A DNA stretch of 64,000 nt, taken from positions 19,940-83,939 of the forward strand of contig NZ_QOLD01000081.1 in assembly GCF_003333305.1 (NCBI RefSeq), given 5' to 3'. Shown here in pieces: positions 37,292 to 45,696 of this stretch. The notes beneath the pieces are model-generated. The model saw nothing but the letters and a program-made list of their open reading frames with translations, was not told the origin of the DNA and made no database searches. Numbering within the stretch: position 1 is the stretch's first letter; each line of letters opens with the position of its first letter. This DNA comes from Candidatus Colwellia aromaticivorans. Its GTDB lineage: Bacteria > Pseudomonadota > Gammaproteobacteria > Enterobacterales > Alteromonadaceae. The translations under genes and the position numbers were made by a program.

Positions 37292-38182
37292 TTATTTATT
37301 TTTGCCATCAGCAAATAATGAATCTAATTTTTGCTCATAATCGTGATATCCAAGATAGTCATATAAATCCATACGAGTTTGCATCGTATCGACAACCGCT
37401 TTTTGATCGCCATCAGCTAGAAGAGTTCTGTACACTAATTCAGCCGCTTTATTCATCGCTCTAAAAGCAGATAAAGGATAAAGCACCATTGCACAGCCCC
37501 ATTCACCTAACTGCTCTTTATTCCAAAGTTCAGTTTGACCAAATTCAGTAATGTTAGCCAATACAGGAACATCTAATGCTTCGGTAAATGCACGGTAATG
37601 TTCTTCCGTTTTCACAGCTTCTGCAAAAATACCATCGGCACCGGCGGCAACGTATGCTTTAGCACGTTCAAGTGCAGCTTCAATACCTTCTTGAGCAAAA
37701 GCATCAGTACGAGCCATAATGAAAAAATCAGGGTCAATACGAGCATCTACAGCAGCGCGAATACGGTCAGCCATTTCTTCAGTTGAAACGATTTCTTTAT
37801 TTGGACGATGACCACAACGTTTTTGTGCTACTTGATCTTCAATATGAACTGCTGCAGCACCTGCTTTTTCCATATCACGGATGGTTTTAGCAATATTGAA
37901 CGCTCCGCCCCAACCTGTATCAATATCAACAAGTAAAGGTAAACTAGATGCTGCCGTAATACGTTGCACATCTGCAATAACATCATTCAATGACGTCATT
38001 CCAAGATCTGGTAGACCGTATGAGGCATTAGCAACACCACCACCTGATAAATAGATGGCTTGATGACCTATTTGCTCAGCCATCATAGCGCTGTAGGCAT
38101 TGATAGTGCCGACAACTTGTAGTGGTTTGTTATTTTCTAGCGCTTGGCGAAATTTTGCACCTGCAGATAATTGACTAGTCAT
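37292..38182 (-). CDS. prpB: Methylisocitrate lyase
   Basis: PrpB splits 2-methylisocitrate into pyruvate and succinate, the last step of the methylcitrate cycle. The 296 residues fit the ICL/PEPM superfamily. Motifs are [36 protein letters not shown] (metal-binding Asp residues), [18 protein letters not shown] (catalytic loop Cys in KRCGH) and [11 protein letters not shown]. It starts 13 bases after the gntR stop, so regulator and enzymes form one operon. Confident. Confidence 0.96.
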   Translation of the reverse strand: MTSQLSAGAKFRQALENNKPLQVVGTINAYSAMMAEQIGHQAIYLSGGGVANASYGLPDLGMTSLNDVIADVQRITAASSLPLLVDIDTGWGGAFNIAKTIRDMEKAGAAAVHIEDQVAQKRCGHRPNKEIVSTEEMADRIRAAVDARIDPDFFIMARTDAFAQEGIEAALERAKAYVAAGADGIFAEAVKTEEHYRAFTEALDVPVLANITEFGQTELWNKEQLGEWGCAMVLYPLSAFRAMNKAAELVYRTLLADGDQKAVVDTMQTRMDLYDYLGYHDYEQKLDSLFADGKNK

Positions 38183-38195
38183 GGTATATTTCCTC

Positions 38196-38915
38196 TTAAG
38201 ACTTAATGAGTTGAATGTTTGTTTGTTCTTTCTGAGTAATTTCTTTAGCTATTTTATTTTCTATATTTTTACGTGATGCAGCAATATGACGACGCATTAA
38301 CATTTCTGCTAATTCTCCATCTCTATCTGCGATTGCTTGGATTATGCTCGAGTGTTCATCAAAAGCACGACTTGCTCTGGGGCTATACATGCCGAATTGA
38401 CAACGATACATACGCACTAAGTGATATAACTGGCCACAAATCAATTCAATTAATTGTTTGTTATGACTACCTAAAATAACTTTATAATGAAAATCAAGAT
38501 TACCTTCTTCTTGATAATAACCAGTGCCATCTTTTAGCTCTTGAGTTTGAGCATGAATTTTAAGCATCGCTTGCATGTTTGATATTTCTTCATCAGACAT
38601 ATTGTTTGCTGCTTGTCTACATGCCATGCCTTCAAGTGCTTCTCGCGTAATATAAAGCTCTAATAAACCCTCAATAGAACATTGAACAACACGAGAACCG
38701 ACGTTTGCTTTTCGTTCGATAAGGTGGCATTTCTCAAGACGATTTAAAGCTTCACGTAACGTTGAGCGGCTTATTTGATAATGTTTAGCTAACCCAGGTT
38801 CACTTATCTTACTACCTGAAGGAATTTCACCTTCAACAATAGCATGTTGTATTTTCTCAAATACCTTATCCGCGGTAGTGACCACTGCTTGTTGAGTTGG
38901 GTTATTTGTTTTCAT
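38196..38915 (-). CDS. GntR/FadR-type regulator of the methylcitrate operon
   Basis: This protein has an N-terminal winged helix-turn-helix ([19 protein letters not shown], then [21 protein letters not shown]) and a C-terminal FCD effector domain. The FCD His/Asp ligands appear in [12 protein letters not shown] and [11 protein letters not shown]. It is the first gene of the prp operon and very likely represses it, with methylcitrate or a related metabolite as effector (inference). The start is uncertain: Met at 38915 gives 239 residues and a typical N-terminus, while an in-frame ATG at 38975 adds 20 unconserved residues and would begin inside an operator-like palindrome. Neither has a good ribosome-binding site. 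Confidence 0.88.
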   Translation of the reverse strand: MKTNNPTQQAVVTTADKVFEKIQHAIVEGEIPSGSKISEPGLAKHYQISRSTLREALNRLEKCHLIERKANVGSRVVQCSIEGLLELYITREALEGMACRQAANNMSDEEISNMQAMLKIHAQTQELKDGTGYYQEEGNLDFHYKVILGSHNKQLIELICGQLYHLVRMYRCQFGMYSPRASRAFDEHSSIIQAIADRDGELAEMLMRRHIAASRKNIENKIAKEITQKEQTNIQLIKS

Positions 38916-38964
38916 AAATTTAAGTACATCAAGGTTATAATTATAATGGTTTGTTTTCGACTGC

Positions 38965-38976
38965 ATTGTCGACACA
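38965..38976. promoter_or_regulatory. Operator-like palindrome, proximal site
   Basis: ATTGTCGACACA on the plus strand matches the distal site ATTGTCGACAAT in its GTCGAC core with both flanking T/A pairs. It lies just downstream of the proposed prp promoter, where a bound repressor would block transcription. This is likely the site of the adjacent GntR regulator (inference). Confidence 0.55.
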
Positions 38977-38993
38977 TCGTTTTTGTTATATGC

Positions 38994-39021
38994 ATAATAG
39001 CGGAATTACATAATTAATCAA
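38994..39021 (-). promoter_or_regulatory. Candidate promoter of the prp operon
   Basis: On the minus strand TTGATT (39016-39021), a 16-base spacer and TATTAT (38994-38999) give a fair sigma70 promoter. Its start point would fall near 38987, between the two GTCGAC palindromes. Confidence 0.5.
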
Positions 39022-39036
39022 GTAGACTTAAGTGTT

Positions 39037-39048
39037 ATTGTCGACAAT
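39037..39048. promoter_or_regulatory. Operator-like palindrome, distal site
   Basis: ATTGTCGACAAT is a perfect 12-base palindrome upstream of the candidate prp promoter, 72 bases centre to centre from the proximal copy. Two matching sites flanking a promoter suggest cooperative binding or looping by the GntR protein. Confidence 0.6.
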
Positions 39049-39101
39049 TTAAGATAGTAATGAAAAAAATGATGAATTGATTGAATTTTATTCAAGAAAA
39101 C

Positions 39102-39141
39102 AAAAAAGCCCACGCAATATTAATATATTGCGTGGGCTTTC
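39102..39141 (-). terminator. Terminator of the tRNA operon
   Basis: A 16-base-pair stem (AAAGCCCACGCAATAT with its complement, loop TAAT) is followed on the minus strand by TTTTTTG. It closes the Ala-Glu-Glu-Glu transcript and separates it from the prp operon. Confidence 0.92.
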
Positions 39142-39188
39142 TATATTCACTTTTAGTACACTTTACTTTCAGTTAACTTAAAATAAAG

Positions 39189-39264
39189 TGGCATCCCTAA
39201 GGGGATTCGAACCCCTGTTACCGCCGTGAAAGGGCGGTGTCCTAGGCCTCTAGACGATAGGGAC
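39189..39264 (-). tRNA. tRNA-Glu (anticodon TTC)
   Basis: 76 bases including an encoded CCA. It reads GTCCCTATCGTCTAGAGGCC at the 5' end, with the anticodon stem-loop CCGCC-CTTTCAC-GGCGG and the T loop GGTTCGAATCC. It is identical to the next two copies. Confidence 0.97.
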
Positions 39265-39455
39265 ACTGGATTAACTATTGTTAATACAAACTATCTACCA
39301 GATCACTCTGGTGATTTAGTTTTACTCAGTCCCGTAATAGTAGACTTATCGAAAAACTAAAACTCTAAATTCTTATTTCAGATTAATAATCCATAGCATA
39401 AGATACTATTTCACTTTTATGCACCTTTCTTTTAATATTTCTACTTAAAGATAAG

Positions 39456-39531
39456 TGGCATCCCTAAGGGGATTCGAACCCCTGTTACCGCCGTGAAAGG
39501 GCGGTGTCCTAGGCCTCTAGACGATAGGGAC
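39456..39531 (-). tRNA. tRNA-Glu (anticodon TTC), second copy
   Basis: Identical in sequence to the copy at 39189, with CCA encoded. The spacer to that copy is 191 bases and holds a small hairpin, ACCAGA-TCAC-TCTGGT at 39297, which may help RNA processing. Confidence 0.97.
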
Positions 39532-39610
39532 ACTAAACAGCTTCTGCTCATTTTTTATAAGTATGAACAAACTTAACCTTTCTTTGCTTAAAAGCAAAAT
39601 AAGATAATAG

Positions 39611-39686
39611 TGGCATCCCTAAGGGGATTCGAACCCCTGTTACCGCCGTGAAAGGGCGGTGTCCTAGGCCTCTAGACGATAGGGAC
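39611..39686 (-). tRNA. tRNA-Glu (anticodon TTC), third copy
   Basis: Identical to the other two copies, with CCA encoded. Spacers are 79 bases on one side and 72 bases to tRNA-Ala on the other. Confidence 0.97.
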
Positions 39687-39758
39687 ACTAAAACTTGCTA
39701 GCAAGTTAAAACTATCTATTTTTTGTTATTTACCTTCAATAACAAAAAACCTAAATTA

Positions 39759-39834
39759 TGGTGGAGCTATGCGGGATCGAACCGCAGACCTCTTCGCTGC
39801 CAGCGAAGCGCTCTCCCAGCTGAGCTATAGCCCC
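39759..39834 (-). tRNA. tRNA-Ala (anticodon GGC)
   Basis: 76 bases including encoded CCA. It begins GGGGCTATAGCTCAGCTGGG, has the anticodon stem-loop CTTCG-CTGGCAG-CGAAG, and the T loop GGTTCGATCCC. It is the first gene of the tRNA transcript. Confidence 0.97.
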
Positions 39835-39970
39835 GCTTGTTTAAATAACTAAATTCAAACGGTCATATTAAATAACTGGCCTAATAGCTATTTAATACTT
39901 TCTTTCCTAAGAAAGAAGCTCTCAACCAGACTCTATTTAAAGAAATGAACACTTGCTGAAAACGAGGCGC

Positions 39971-39999
39971 ATTCTAAGCAGCAGCCTTGAAACTGTCAA
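39971..39999 (-). promoter_or_regulatory. Strong promoter of the tRNA operon
   Basis: On the minus strand TTGACA (39994-39999), a 17-base spacer and TAGAAT (39971-39976) are near consensus. A GC-rich stretch, GCGCCTCG, follows at the discriminator and start region, typical of stable-RNA promoters under stringent control. The leader to tRNA-Ala is about 130 bases. Confidence 0.85.
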
Positions 40000-40259
40000 C
40001 ACTTATTTTAAAAAAACAGTGAAAATATTACAAATAACTGATTGAGTGATTAGATAAACACCAACTTGTTTATTTTTTACTTAACTGGTTGTTTGATCTG
40101 TACAATTTCTAATCTTTAATAAATCCAAAAATGTTATCAAAAGTATTAATCACTTACGCCTTGTTACACCTTATTTAAACCTTAGTACGCTTATGCTTTA
40201 TTTTTAAATTGTTTACAGGTATGGTCTGATGTATTAAAGCATATCAAGTACAAAAAACA
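40000..40259. other. Divergent spacer between the tRNA operon and the YvcK-like gene
   Basis: This AT-rich, non-coding stretch presumably holds upstream elements of the tRNA promoter and the promoter of the plus-strand gene. No clear second -35/-10 pair, palindrome or small frame was seen. Confidence 0.45.
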
Positions 40260-41195
40260 ATGCAGTTAAATAAATTAAATATTGTAGCTATAGGTGGCGG
40301 TCACGGCTTAGGTAGAGTTTTATCAACCCTATCATTTATGGGAAATAAACTTACCGGTATTGTTACTACAACCGATAATGGCGGCTCGACAGGTAAATTA
40401 AGAAAACGCAGTAGCTCAATTGCCTGGGGTGATTTACGTAATTGTTTAACTGAATTAGTTGATAAAGATTCTATTGGCAGCCAACTGTTTAATTTTCGAT
40501 TTGATGGTAATGATGAGCTCGGTGGCCATAACTTAGGTAATCTTATCTTATATGGTTTAGGAGAAGTTCAATCTAGACCTTTATATTCCATTAGGCTAGT
40601 CAGACGAATATTAGGCGTTCGAACACAAGTTCTACCTATGTCTGAAACCCCCACAGATTTAATAGCTTTCTATCCAGAGGGTCGGTGTCGTGTTGGTGAG
40701 CTTTCCGTTGATGAAATGCCAATCATGCCTAAAAGTTTACTATTAGCGCCATTAGTTAAGTCTATTGAGCCTTGCATAAAGGCAATAAATAACGCTGATT
40801 TAATTATATTAGGCCCAGGGAGCTTCTTAACAAGTATCATTCCTCCGTTGTTAGTAAGAGACATAAGTAATGCTATTGCTAATAGAAAAGGACATTGTGT
40901 TTTTGTCGATAATGTCGTTTTAGAAAATAGTCCCGCAGCCAAATTGAGCATAGATGAGAAGCTACACTGGATTGAAGACAATATAGGTTGTTTACCTATT
41001 GATAGTGTTATTTGTCAAGAACCATCTGTTGTATCAAATAAGATCAACGTGATATGCCGCGATTTAGCTGACCAAAAACATCCACATCACCATGATAAGG
41101 ATAAGTTAATTAATGCATTAGAAGCATGCGTCAGCGGTTTGAACACAAATATCAAAACTAAAAAGATTGAAACCGACAAGCAAAAATTGGCCTAG
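40260..41195 (+). CDS. YvcK/YbhK-type gluconeogenesis factor (CofD-like fold)
   Basis: This 311-residue cytoplasmic protein belongs to the YvcK family. Visible blocks are IGGGHGLGRVLSTL (nucleotide-binding-like), TTDNGGSTGKLR, AWGDLRNCLTEL, GHNLGNLILYGL and LGPGSFLTSIIPPLLV. B. subtilis YvcK binds UDP-sugars and is needed on gluconeogenic carbon; E. coli YbhK is the proteobacterial relative. Related CofD enzymes transfer phospholactate, but no F420 genes are present. The C-terminal tail (His/Lys-rich) is variable. No good ribosome-binding site precedes the ATG. Convergent with dcd. The family is confident, the precise role in this organism is not. Confidence 0.88.
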   Translation: MQLNKLNIVAIGGGHGLGRVLSTLSFMGNKLTGIVTTTDNGGSTGKLRKRSSSIAWGDLRNCLTELVDKDSIGSQLFNFRFDGNDELGGHNLGNLILYGLGEVQSRPLYSIRLVRRILGVRTQVLPMSETPTDLIAFYPEGRCRVGELSVDEMPIMPKSLLLAPLVKSIEPCIKAINNADLIILGPGSFLTSIIPPLLVRDISNAIANRKGHCVFVDNVVLENSPAAKLSIDEKLHWIEDNIGCLPIDSVICQEPSVVSNKINVICRDLADQKHPHHHDKDKLINALEACVSGLNTNIKTKKIETDKQKLA

Positions 41196-41277
41196 ATTTA
41201 TACCCTGTCGCTTAGTATGTATTCGGTTTCAGTGATAATGAAAGGGTGAATAATATCTCCCTTTGACACCTGATTAG

Positions 41278-41859
41278 TTAATCTTCACTCAAACGACTAG
41301 CGACAGCACCTTTTTGATTCTTATACTTTGCATCATTGCGCTTGTTGTATGGTCTTGCTGCGCTTGATGACATAGTTTCAAAGTTCAACGCGGCTATTTT
41401 CATTTTTGGGCGCAATGCTAAGGGTAGTTTACCACTATTGTAAAATTCTAAGACGATTTGTCCTGACCAACCGGGATCGATTCTGTGTGCAGTAACGTGC
41501 ACCATCAAACCTAATCGTGCTAACGATGAACGACCATCCAACCAGCCAACAATGTTGTCAGGTAAAGTAACCGATTCATACGTTACTGCTAAGGCTAACT
41601 CACCCGGATGTAAAAAGAATGCTTCACCGTCATTAATGACAATTTCATCACTCATTACCGTATCCATCGCTTGTTGCATGTCTGCTTTAGGCGCACTTAA
41701 ATCAATATAGGGAGCGGTATGGTCTTGAAATACACGAAATTCATTACCTAAACGAATATCGACACTAACCCCTGAGATCATTGATGTATCGGGTTTTGGT
41801 GAGATAATGATTAGTTCATCATCTAGGTATTGCTCTATATCTTTATCACATAATCTCAT
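41278..41859 (-). CDS. dcd: dCTP deaminase
   Basis: This enzyme deaminates dCTP to dUTP, feeding dTMP synthesis. The 193 residues match E. coli Dcd. Motifs are [45 protein letters not shown] (substrate-binding region with the Ser-Arg-Ser core) and [14 protein letters not shown], containing the catalytic Glu. It follows mrp by 41 bases on the same strand, and the mrp-dcd-metG neighbourhood is also roughly conserved in E. coli. Confident. Confidence 0.96.
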   Translation of the reverse strand: MRLCDKDIEQYLDDELIIISPKPDTSMISGVSVDIRLGNEFRVFQDHTAPYIDLSAPKADMQQAMDTVMSDEIVINDGEAFFLHPGELALAVTYESVTLPDNIVGWLDGRSSLARLGLMVHVTAHRIDPGWSGQIVLEFYNSGKLPLALRPKMKIAALNFETMSSSAARPYNKRNDAKYKNQKGAVASRLSED

Positions 41860-41900
41860 AATTACTTTTCTTACTCTCTGATTGAAAAATTAGCTAATGA

Positions 41901-43073
41901 TTAGTCAATGATTTCAACCGTTGGGGTTAATGGGCTAGCGTTATCGAGTTGCAAAAATAATTGCCCTACAATATTACGCGCTATTCTACGGTACAAGTGA
42001 GCAATATCACCAGTGCTATTTTCAATGATGTCAGATTGACCAAAATCTGCATCTTGGCGTATATTCATGTCTAAAGGTAATTGGCCAAGTAATTGTGTTT
42101 GTTTTGACTTTGACATTTGCGAGCCACCTGACTCCCCAAAAATATGACTTTTATGACCACAATTGTCACATAAGTGATAACTCATATTTTCAATAATACC
42201 TAATACCGGTACTTTGACCTTATCAAACATGGCAATGCCTTTAGCTGCATCTATCAATGCCAAATCTTGCGGTGTTGTAACGATAACAGCGGCAGCAACA
42301 GGCACTTTTTGCGCGAGTGTTAATTGAATATCCCCCGTTCCCGGTGGCATATCAATTAATAAATAATCTAATTCAGGCCAAGCTGTTTCAGTTAGTAATT
42401 GATTAAAAGCACCACTCGCCATTGGGCCACGCCAAACAGTGGCATCATTTTCATCAACTAAAAATCCTATCGACATAGCACTTAAGCCATGAGCCGTTAA
42501 AGGATCCATTAACTTGCCGTCTGCCGAACTTGGTTTAGCATTTTTCAAACCAAGCAATGTCGGAATAGAAGGGCCATATATGTCTGCATCTAAAATACCC
42601 ACCTTAGCGCCCTCTGCAATTAACGCATAAGCAAGGTTAACCGTGGTAGTTGACTTACCTACTCCACCTTTGCCTGAAGCCACGGCAATAATATTTTTAA
42701 TATTATTTTCACTGCCACCTAATGAAAAAGAGCGTACGGCCTTAACATTTAGTTGCACACCAAATTCAACTGGTTGTTTTAGCGAATCAACTAAACTTTT
42801 GGCAATGTCATCTAACTCACCTTGACAGGGAAAAGGCAGGATAAGTTCAACGGTAATAGCCTTACTTTGCTTCGGAATAGTGTGAATATGAAAGTGTGAA
42901 CTAACCGAAAGTATGCCTTGAGGAAAACTTTCAGAGCGATAATCTTTTAATGTTTCTGTTATCACTTGTATTTTTTCTGTTGCGGTCAAGTCACTTGCTG
43001 ACGAATTAGCTGTAATTTGACCACTGTCAGGTACTTTTGGGGAACTTTTATTAGAGAAGAATTTGCCGAACAT
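41901..43073 (-). CDS. mrp: Fe-S cluster carrier ATPase Mrp/ApbC
   Basis: Mrp/ApbC is a P-loop ATPase that carries [4Fe-4S] clusters to target proteins. The 390 residues have a variable N-terminal region followed by a MIP18-like segment (about residues 30-110). The ATPase has a deviant Walker A, ASGKGGVGKSTT (about residue 133), and the DMPPGTGDIQLT switch. The cluster-binding C-x2-C is in YHLCDNCGHKSH. It is divergent from metG, as in E. coli. Its start codon is only five bases from repeat element C, so its promoter and ribosome-binding site must lie in repeat sequence or the few bases beside it. Confidence 0.94.
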   Translation of the reverse strand: MFGKFFSNKSSPKVPDSGQITANSSASDLTATEKIQVITETLKDYRSESFPQGILSVSSHFHIHTIPKQSKAITVELILPFPCQGELDDIAKSLVDSLKQPVEFGVQLNVKAVRSFSLGGSENNIKNIIAVASGKGGVGKSTTTVNLAYALIAEGAKVGILDADIYGPSIPTLLGLKNAKPSSADGKLMDPLTAHGLSAMSIGFLVDENDATVWRGPMASGAFNQLLTETAWPELDYLLIDMPPGTGDIQLTLAQKVPVAAAVIVTTPQDLALIDAAKGIAMFDKVKVPVLGIIENMSYHLCDNCGHKSHIFGESGGSQMSKSKQTQLLGQLPLDMNIRQDADFGQSDIIENSTGDIAHLYRRIARNIVGQLFLQLDNASPLTPTVEIID

Positions 43074-43078
43074 ATTAT

Positions 43079-43390
43079 ATACCCATGCTACATCAAAATG
43101 CAGGATTCAGTGAGAATTAAAAGGCTTAGAGGCTAGGCCTTGATTGAAGATAATGGTTGTTCTCTTATCGAAGTCAATAATGCCGTATATAAGCCTTTAA
43201 AACTCACCCTACGGGGACTACTGAGCAAAAAATGCTCATCATTGCATCTGTTTTTAAGGACGCTACATGGATGTAGCTTATTAGAGAATGCAGGAGCACA
43301 TTCTCCTGAACAACCATTAATAAAAAGATGCGCTTTGACGATATATTGCTCAATAGTCCTGAACCTCGCATTTTGAAGCAGCATGGATAT
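43079..43390. repeat. MITE-like repeat element C
   Basis: A 312-base element has terminal inverted repeats of about 27 bases (ATACCCATGCTACATCAAAA at 43079; complement ending CATGGATAT at 43390), imperfect. One half carries the module shared with element A (GAGAATTAAAAGGCTTAGAG), and the outer parts match element B in reverse. It contains hairpins such as GAGCA/TGCTC, GCTACAT/ATGTAGC and GAGAATG/CATTCTC. Reading frames across it on both strands are repeat sequence, not genes. It fills the mrp-metG divergent spacer. Confidence 0.78.
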
Positions 43391-43402
43391 CACATTAATT
43401 AT

Positions 43403-43431
43403 TTGAGTATAAACGTTAAATTCTGTACTAT
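43403..43431 (+). promoter_or_regulatory. Candidate promoter of metG
   Basis: TTGAGT (43403-43408), a 17-base spacer and TACTAT (43426-43431) lie just beyond the end of element C. The predicted start near 43438 gives a leader of about 30 bases to the metG ATG. Confidence 0.6.
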
Positions 43432-43468
43432 TGCAGCCATTATTACCATCAAAAAACACTATTTATTC

Positions 43469-45589
43469 ATGTCTACAGCTATTTCTTCTAACAGTTTACC
43501 AAAAAAGCGCAAAATATTAGTTACTTGTGCTCTTCCTTACGCTAATGGTTCAATTCATTTAGGCCATTTACTTGAACATATTCAAACCGATATTTGGGTA
43601 AGATTTCAGCGAATGCGTGGACATGAAACTTACTTTGTTTGTGCTGATGATGCTCATGGCACACCAATCATGCTTAAAGCACAAGAACTAGGGATCACTC
43701 CAGAAGAGATGATCAATGGCATACGTGAAGAGCATATGGCTGATTTTGCCGATTTCCATATTAGCTTTGATAATTATCACTCAACTCACACTGAAGAAAA
43801 CCAAGCGTTTGCTAGCGATATTTATAATCGTTTGCATGAAAAAGGTCATATTAAAACACGCGTTATTTCTCAACTTTATGATCCTGAGAAAGGGATGTTT
43901 TTACCTGACCGTTTTATTAAAGGCACCTGCCCTAAATGTAAAAGCGAAGATGAAAATGGAGATAGCTGCGATAACTGTGGTGCAACCTACTCACCTACCG
44001 AGGTTATTAATCCTCGCTCAGTAGTATCCGGTGCTACGCCAATATTGAAAGATTCTGAACATTACTTTTTTGACTTACCAGCCTTTGAGCAGATGCTGAA
44101 AGATTGGACACGCAGTGGTGCATTGCAAGAAGAAATGGCCAATAAACTAAGCGAATGGTTTGATTCAGGATTAAGACAATGGGATATCAGTCGTGATGCG
44201 CCCTATTTTGGTTTTGAAATACCTAACGCACCAGGCAAGTTCTTCTATGTATGGTTAGACGCGCCTATTGGCTATATGGGTAGCTTTAAAAATTTATGCA
44301 ATAAAGATAGCAGTATTGATTTTGATAGCTTTTGGAATGAAGACTCTGACGCTGAGCTATATCATTTTATTGGCAAAGACATTATATACTTTCACAGTCT
44401 ATTCTGGCCTGCTGTACTTGAAGGCGCAGGTTACCGTAAACCTACAGCGGTTTACGCTCATGGTTTTGTTACCGTTAACGGCGCTAAAATGTCAAAGTCG
44501 AAAGGGACTTTCATTAAAGGCCGTACTTATTTAGAGCACTTAAACCCTGAGTATTTACGTTATTACTATGCGGCTAAGTTAACCAATCGCATTGATGACT
44601 TAGATTTAAACCTTGAAGACTTCGCACAACGTGTCAATTCAGATTTAGTAGGTAAAGTAGTCAATATCGCCTCTCGTTGTGCGAGTTTTATCACTAAACG
44701 TTTTGATGGCATGTTATCAACTAACATTGATGATCAAGCCCTAGCTGATGAAGTAATGGCTGCAGGTAATAGTATTGCTGCCCATTATGAATCACGTGAT
44801 TTTGGCCGTGGAATGCGCGAAATCATGGCACTTGCTGATAAAGTAAATGAATATATCGCCATTAAAGAACCATGGCAGCTGGTTAAAGACGAAACTAAGC
44901 AACAAGAGGTACAAGATATTTGTTCTCTTGGTATCAACATGTTCCGTACTCTAATGATTTATTTAAAACCAGTATTGCCTGTACTTGCCGATAGTACTGC
45001 AGCTTTCTTAAATGATGAGCTAGTTTGGGATGGACACAAAACTTTATTAACTGACCATAAGATAAATAAATTCAAAGCGTTATTACAACGTGTTGATATG
45101 GATAAAGTTAATGCGATGACTGATGCTTCAAAAGATAGCTTAGGTGGCGCTGCCCCCGAAAAAGCGGAAAAACCTGCGAAGAAAAAGAAAGCAGCAAAAG
45201 TCGTTGATAATTCTGCTGCCCTAGCGAACCCATTAGCTGAAGATCCAATCTCTGAAGAAATTCAATTTGATGATTTTGCTAAAATTGATTTACGCATTGC
45301 TAAAATAGTCAATGCTGAGCACGTTGAAAAAGCAGATAAATTACTAAAATTAACACTCGCATTAGATGAAGAAGGCACTGAAACTCGTCAAGTATTCGCT
45401 GGCATAAAGTCTGCATATCAGCCGGAAGATTTAATTGGCAAGCATACGGTAATGGTTGCCAACTTAGCACCACGTAAAATGCGTTTTGGGATGTCAGAAG
45501 GCATGGTGTTAGCCGCAGGACCCGGTGGCCAAGATTTATGGATATTAAACCCTGATGATGGTGCTAGAGCTGGTATGAGAGTAAAATAA
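43469..45589 (+). CDS. metG: Methionyl-tRNA synthetase
   Basis: This enzyme charges tRNA-Met. The 706 residues (start [16 protein letters not shown]) contain [20 protein letters not shown] (HIGH-type signature HLGH). The zinc knuckle has [18 protein letters not shown], the second signature is KMSKSKGTF, and a C-terminal EMAP/Arc1p-like tRNA-binding domain starts near [19 protein letters not shown] Lys/Ala-rich linker ([13 protein letters not shown]) joins catalytic and C-terminal parts. The frame is open further upstream to 43328, but that part lies inside repeat element C, so I start at 43469. A terminator follows. Confidence 0.97.
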   Translation: MSTAISSNSLPKKRKILVTCALPYANGSIHLGHLLEHIQTDIWVRFQRMRGHETYFVCADDAHGTPIMLKAQELGITPEEMINGIREEHMADFADFHISFDNYHSTHTEENQAFASDIYNRLHEKGHIKTRVISQLYDPEKGMFLPDRFIKGTCPKCKSEDENGDSCDNCGATYSPTEVINPRSVVSGATPILKDSEHYFFDLPAFEQMLKDWTRSGALQEEMANKLSEWFDSGLRQWDISRDAPYFGFEIPNAPGKFFYVWLDAPIGYMGSFKNLCNKDSSIDFDSFWNEDSDAELYHFIGKDIIYFHSLFWPAVLEGAGYRKPTAVYAHGFVTVNGAKMSKSKGTFIKGRTYLEHLNPEYLRYYYAAKLTNRIDDLDLNLEDFAQRVNSDLVGKVVNIASRCASFITKRFDGMLSTNIDDQALADEVMAAGNSIAAHYESRDFGRGMREIMALADKVNEYIAIKEPWQLVKDETKQQEVQDICSLGINMFRTLMIYLKPVLPVLADSTAAFLNDELVWDGHKTLLTDHKINKFKALLQRVDMDKVNAMTDASKDSLGGAAPEKAEKPAKKKKAAKVVDNSAALANPLAEDPISEEIQFDDFAKIDLRIAKIVNAEHVEKADKLLKLTLALDEEGTETRQVFAGIKSAYQPEDLIGKHTVMVANLAPRKMRFGMSEGMVLAAGPGGQDLWILNPDDGARAGMRVK

Positions 45590-45620
45590 AATAAATTTTA
45601 TAAATCTATTTAAAAACATA

Positions 45621-45650
45621 AAGGTATAGCGTAACGCGATACCTTTTTTT
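45621..45650 (+). terminator. Terminator of metG
   Basis: An 11-base-pair stem with one mismatch (AAGGTATAGCG / CGCGATACCTT, loop TAA) is followed by TTTTT. It lies 31 bases after the metG stop. Confidence 0.85.
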
Positions 45651-45696
45651 ATTACTAAAGCAATTGAATACAACGATTAAATACGTGAGTACATTG

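Noticed and set aside
39189..39834. CRISPR-like array from three evenly similar repeats
   Set aside because: The repeats are complete 76-base tRNA-Glu genes with unequal spacers.
43133..43459. Reading frames of 78-108 codons on both strands across 43133-43459
   Set aside because: They lie inside repeat element C and consist of its inverted-repeat sequence; no ribosome-binding site or family match was seen.
43328..43468. Upstream extension of metG from an ATG at 43328
   Set aside because: The extra 47 codons are repeat-element sequence and the proposed promoter lies inside them.
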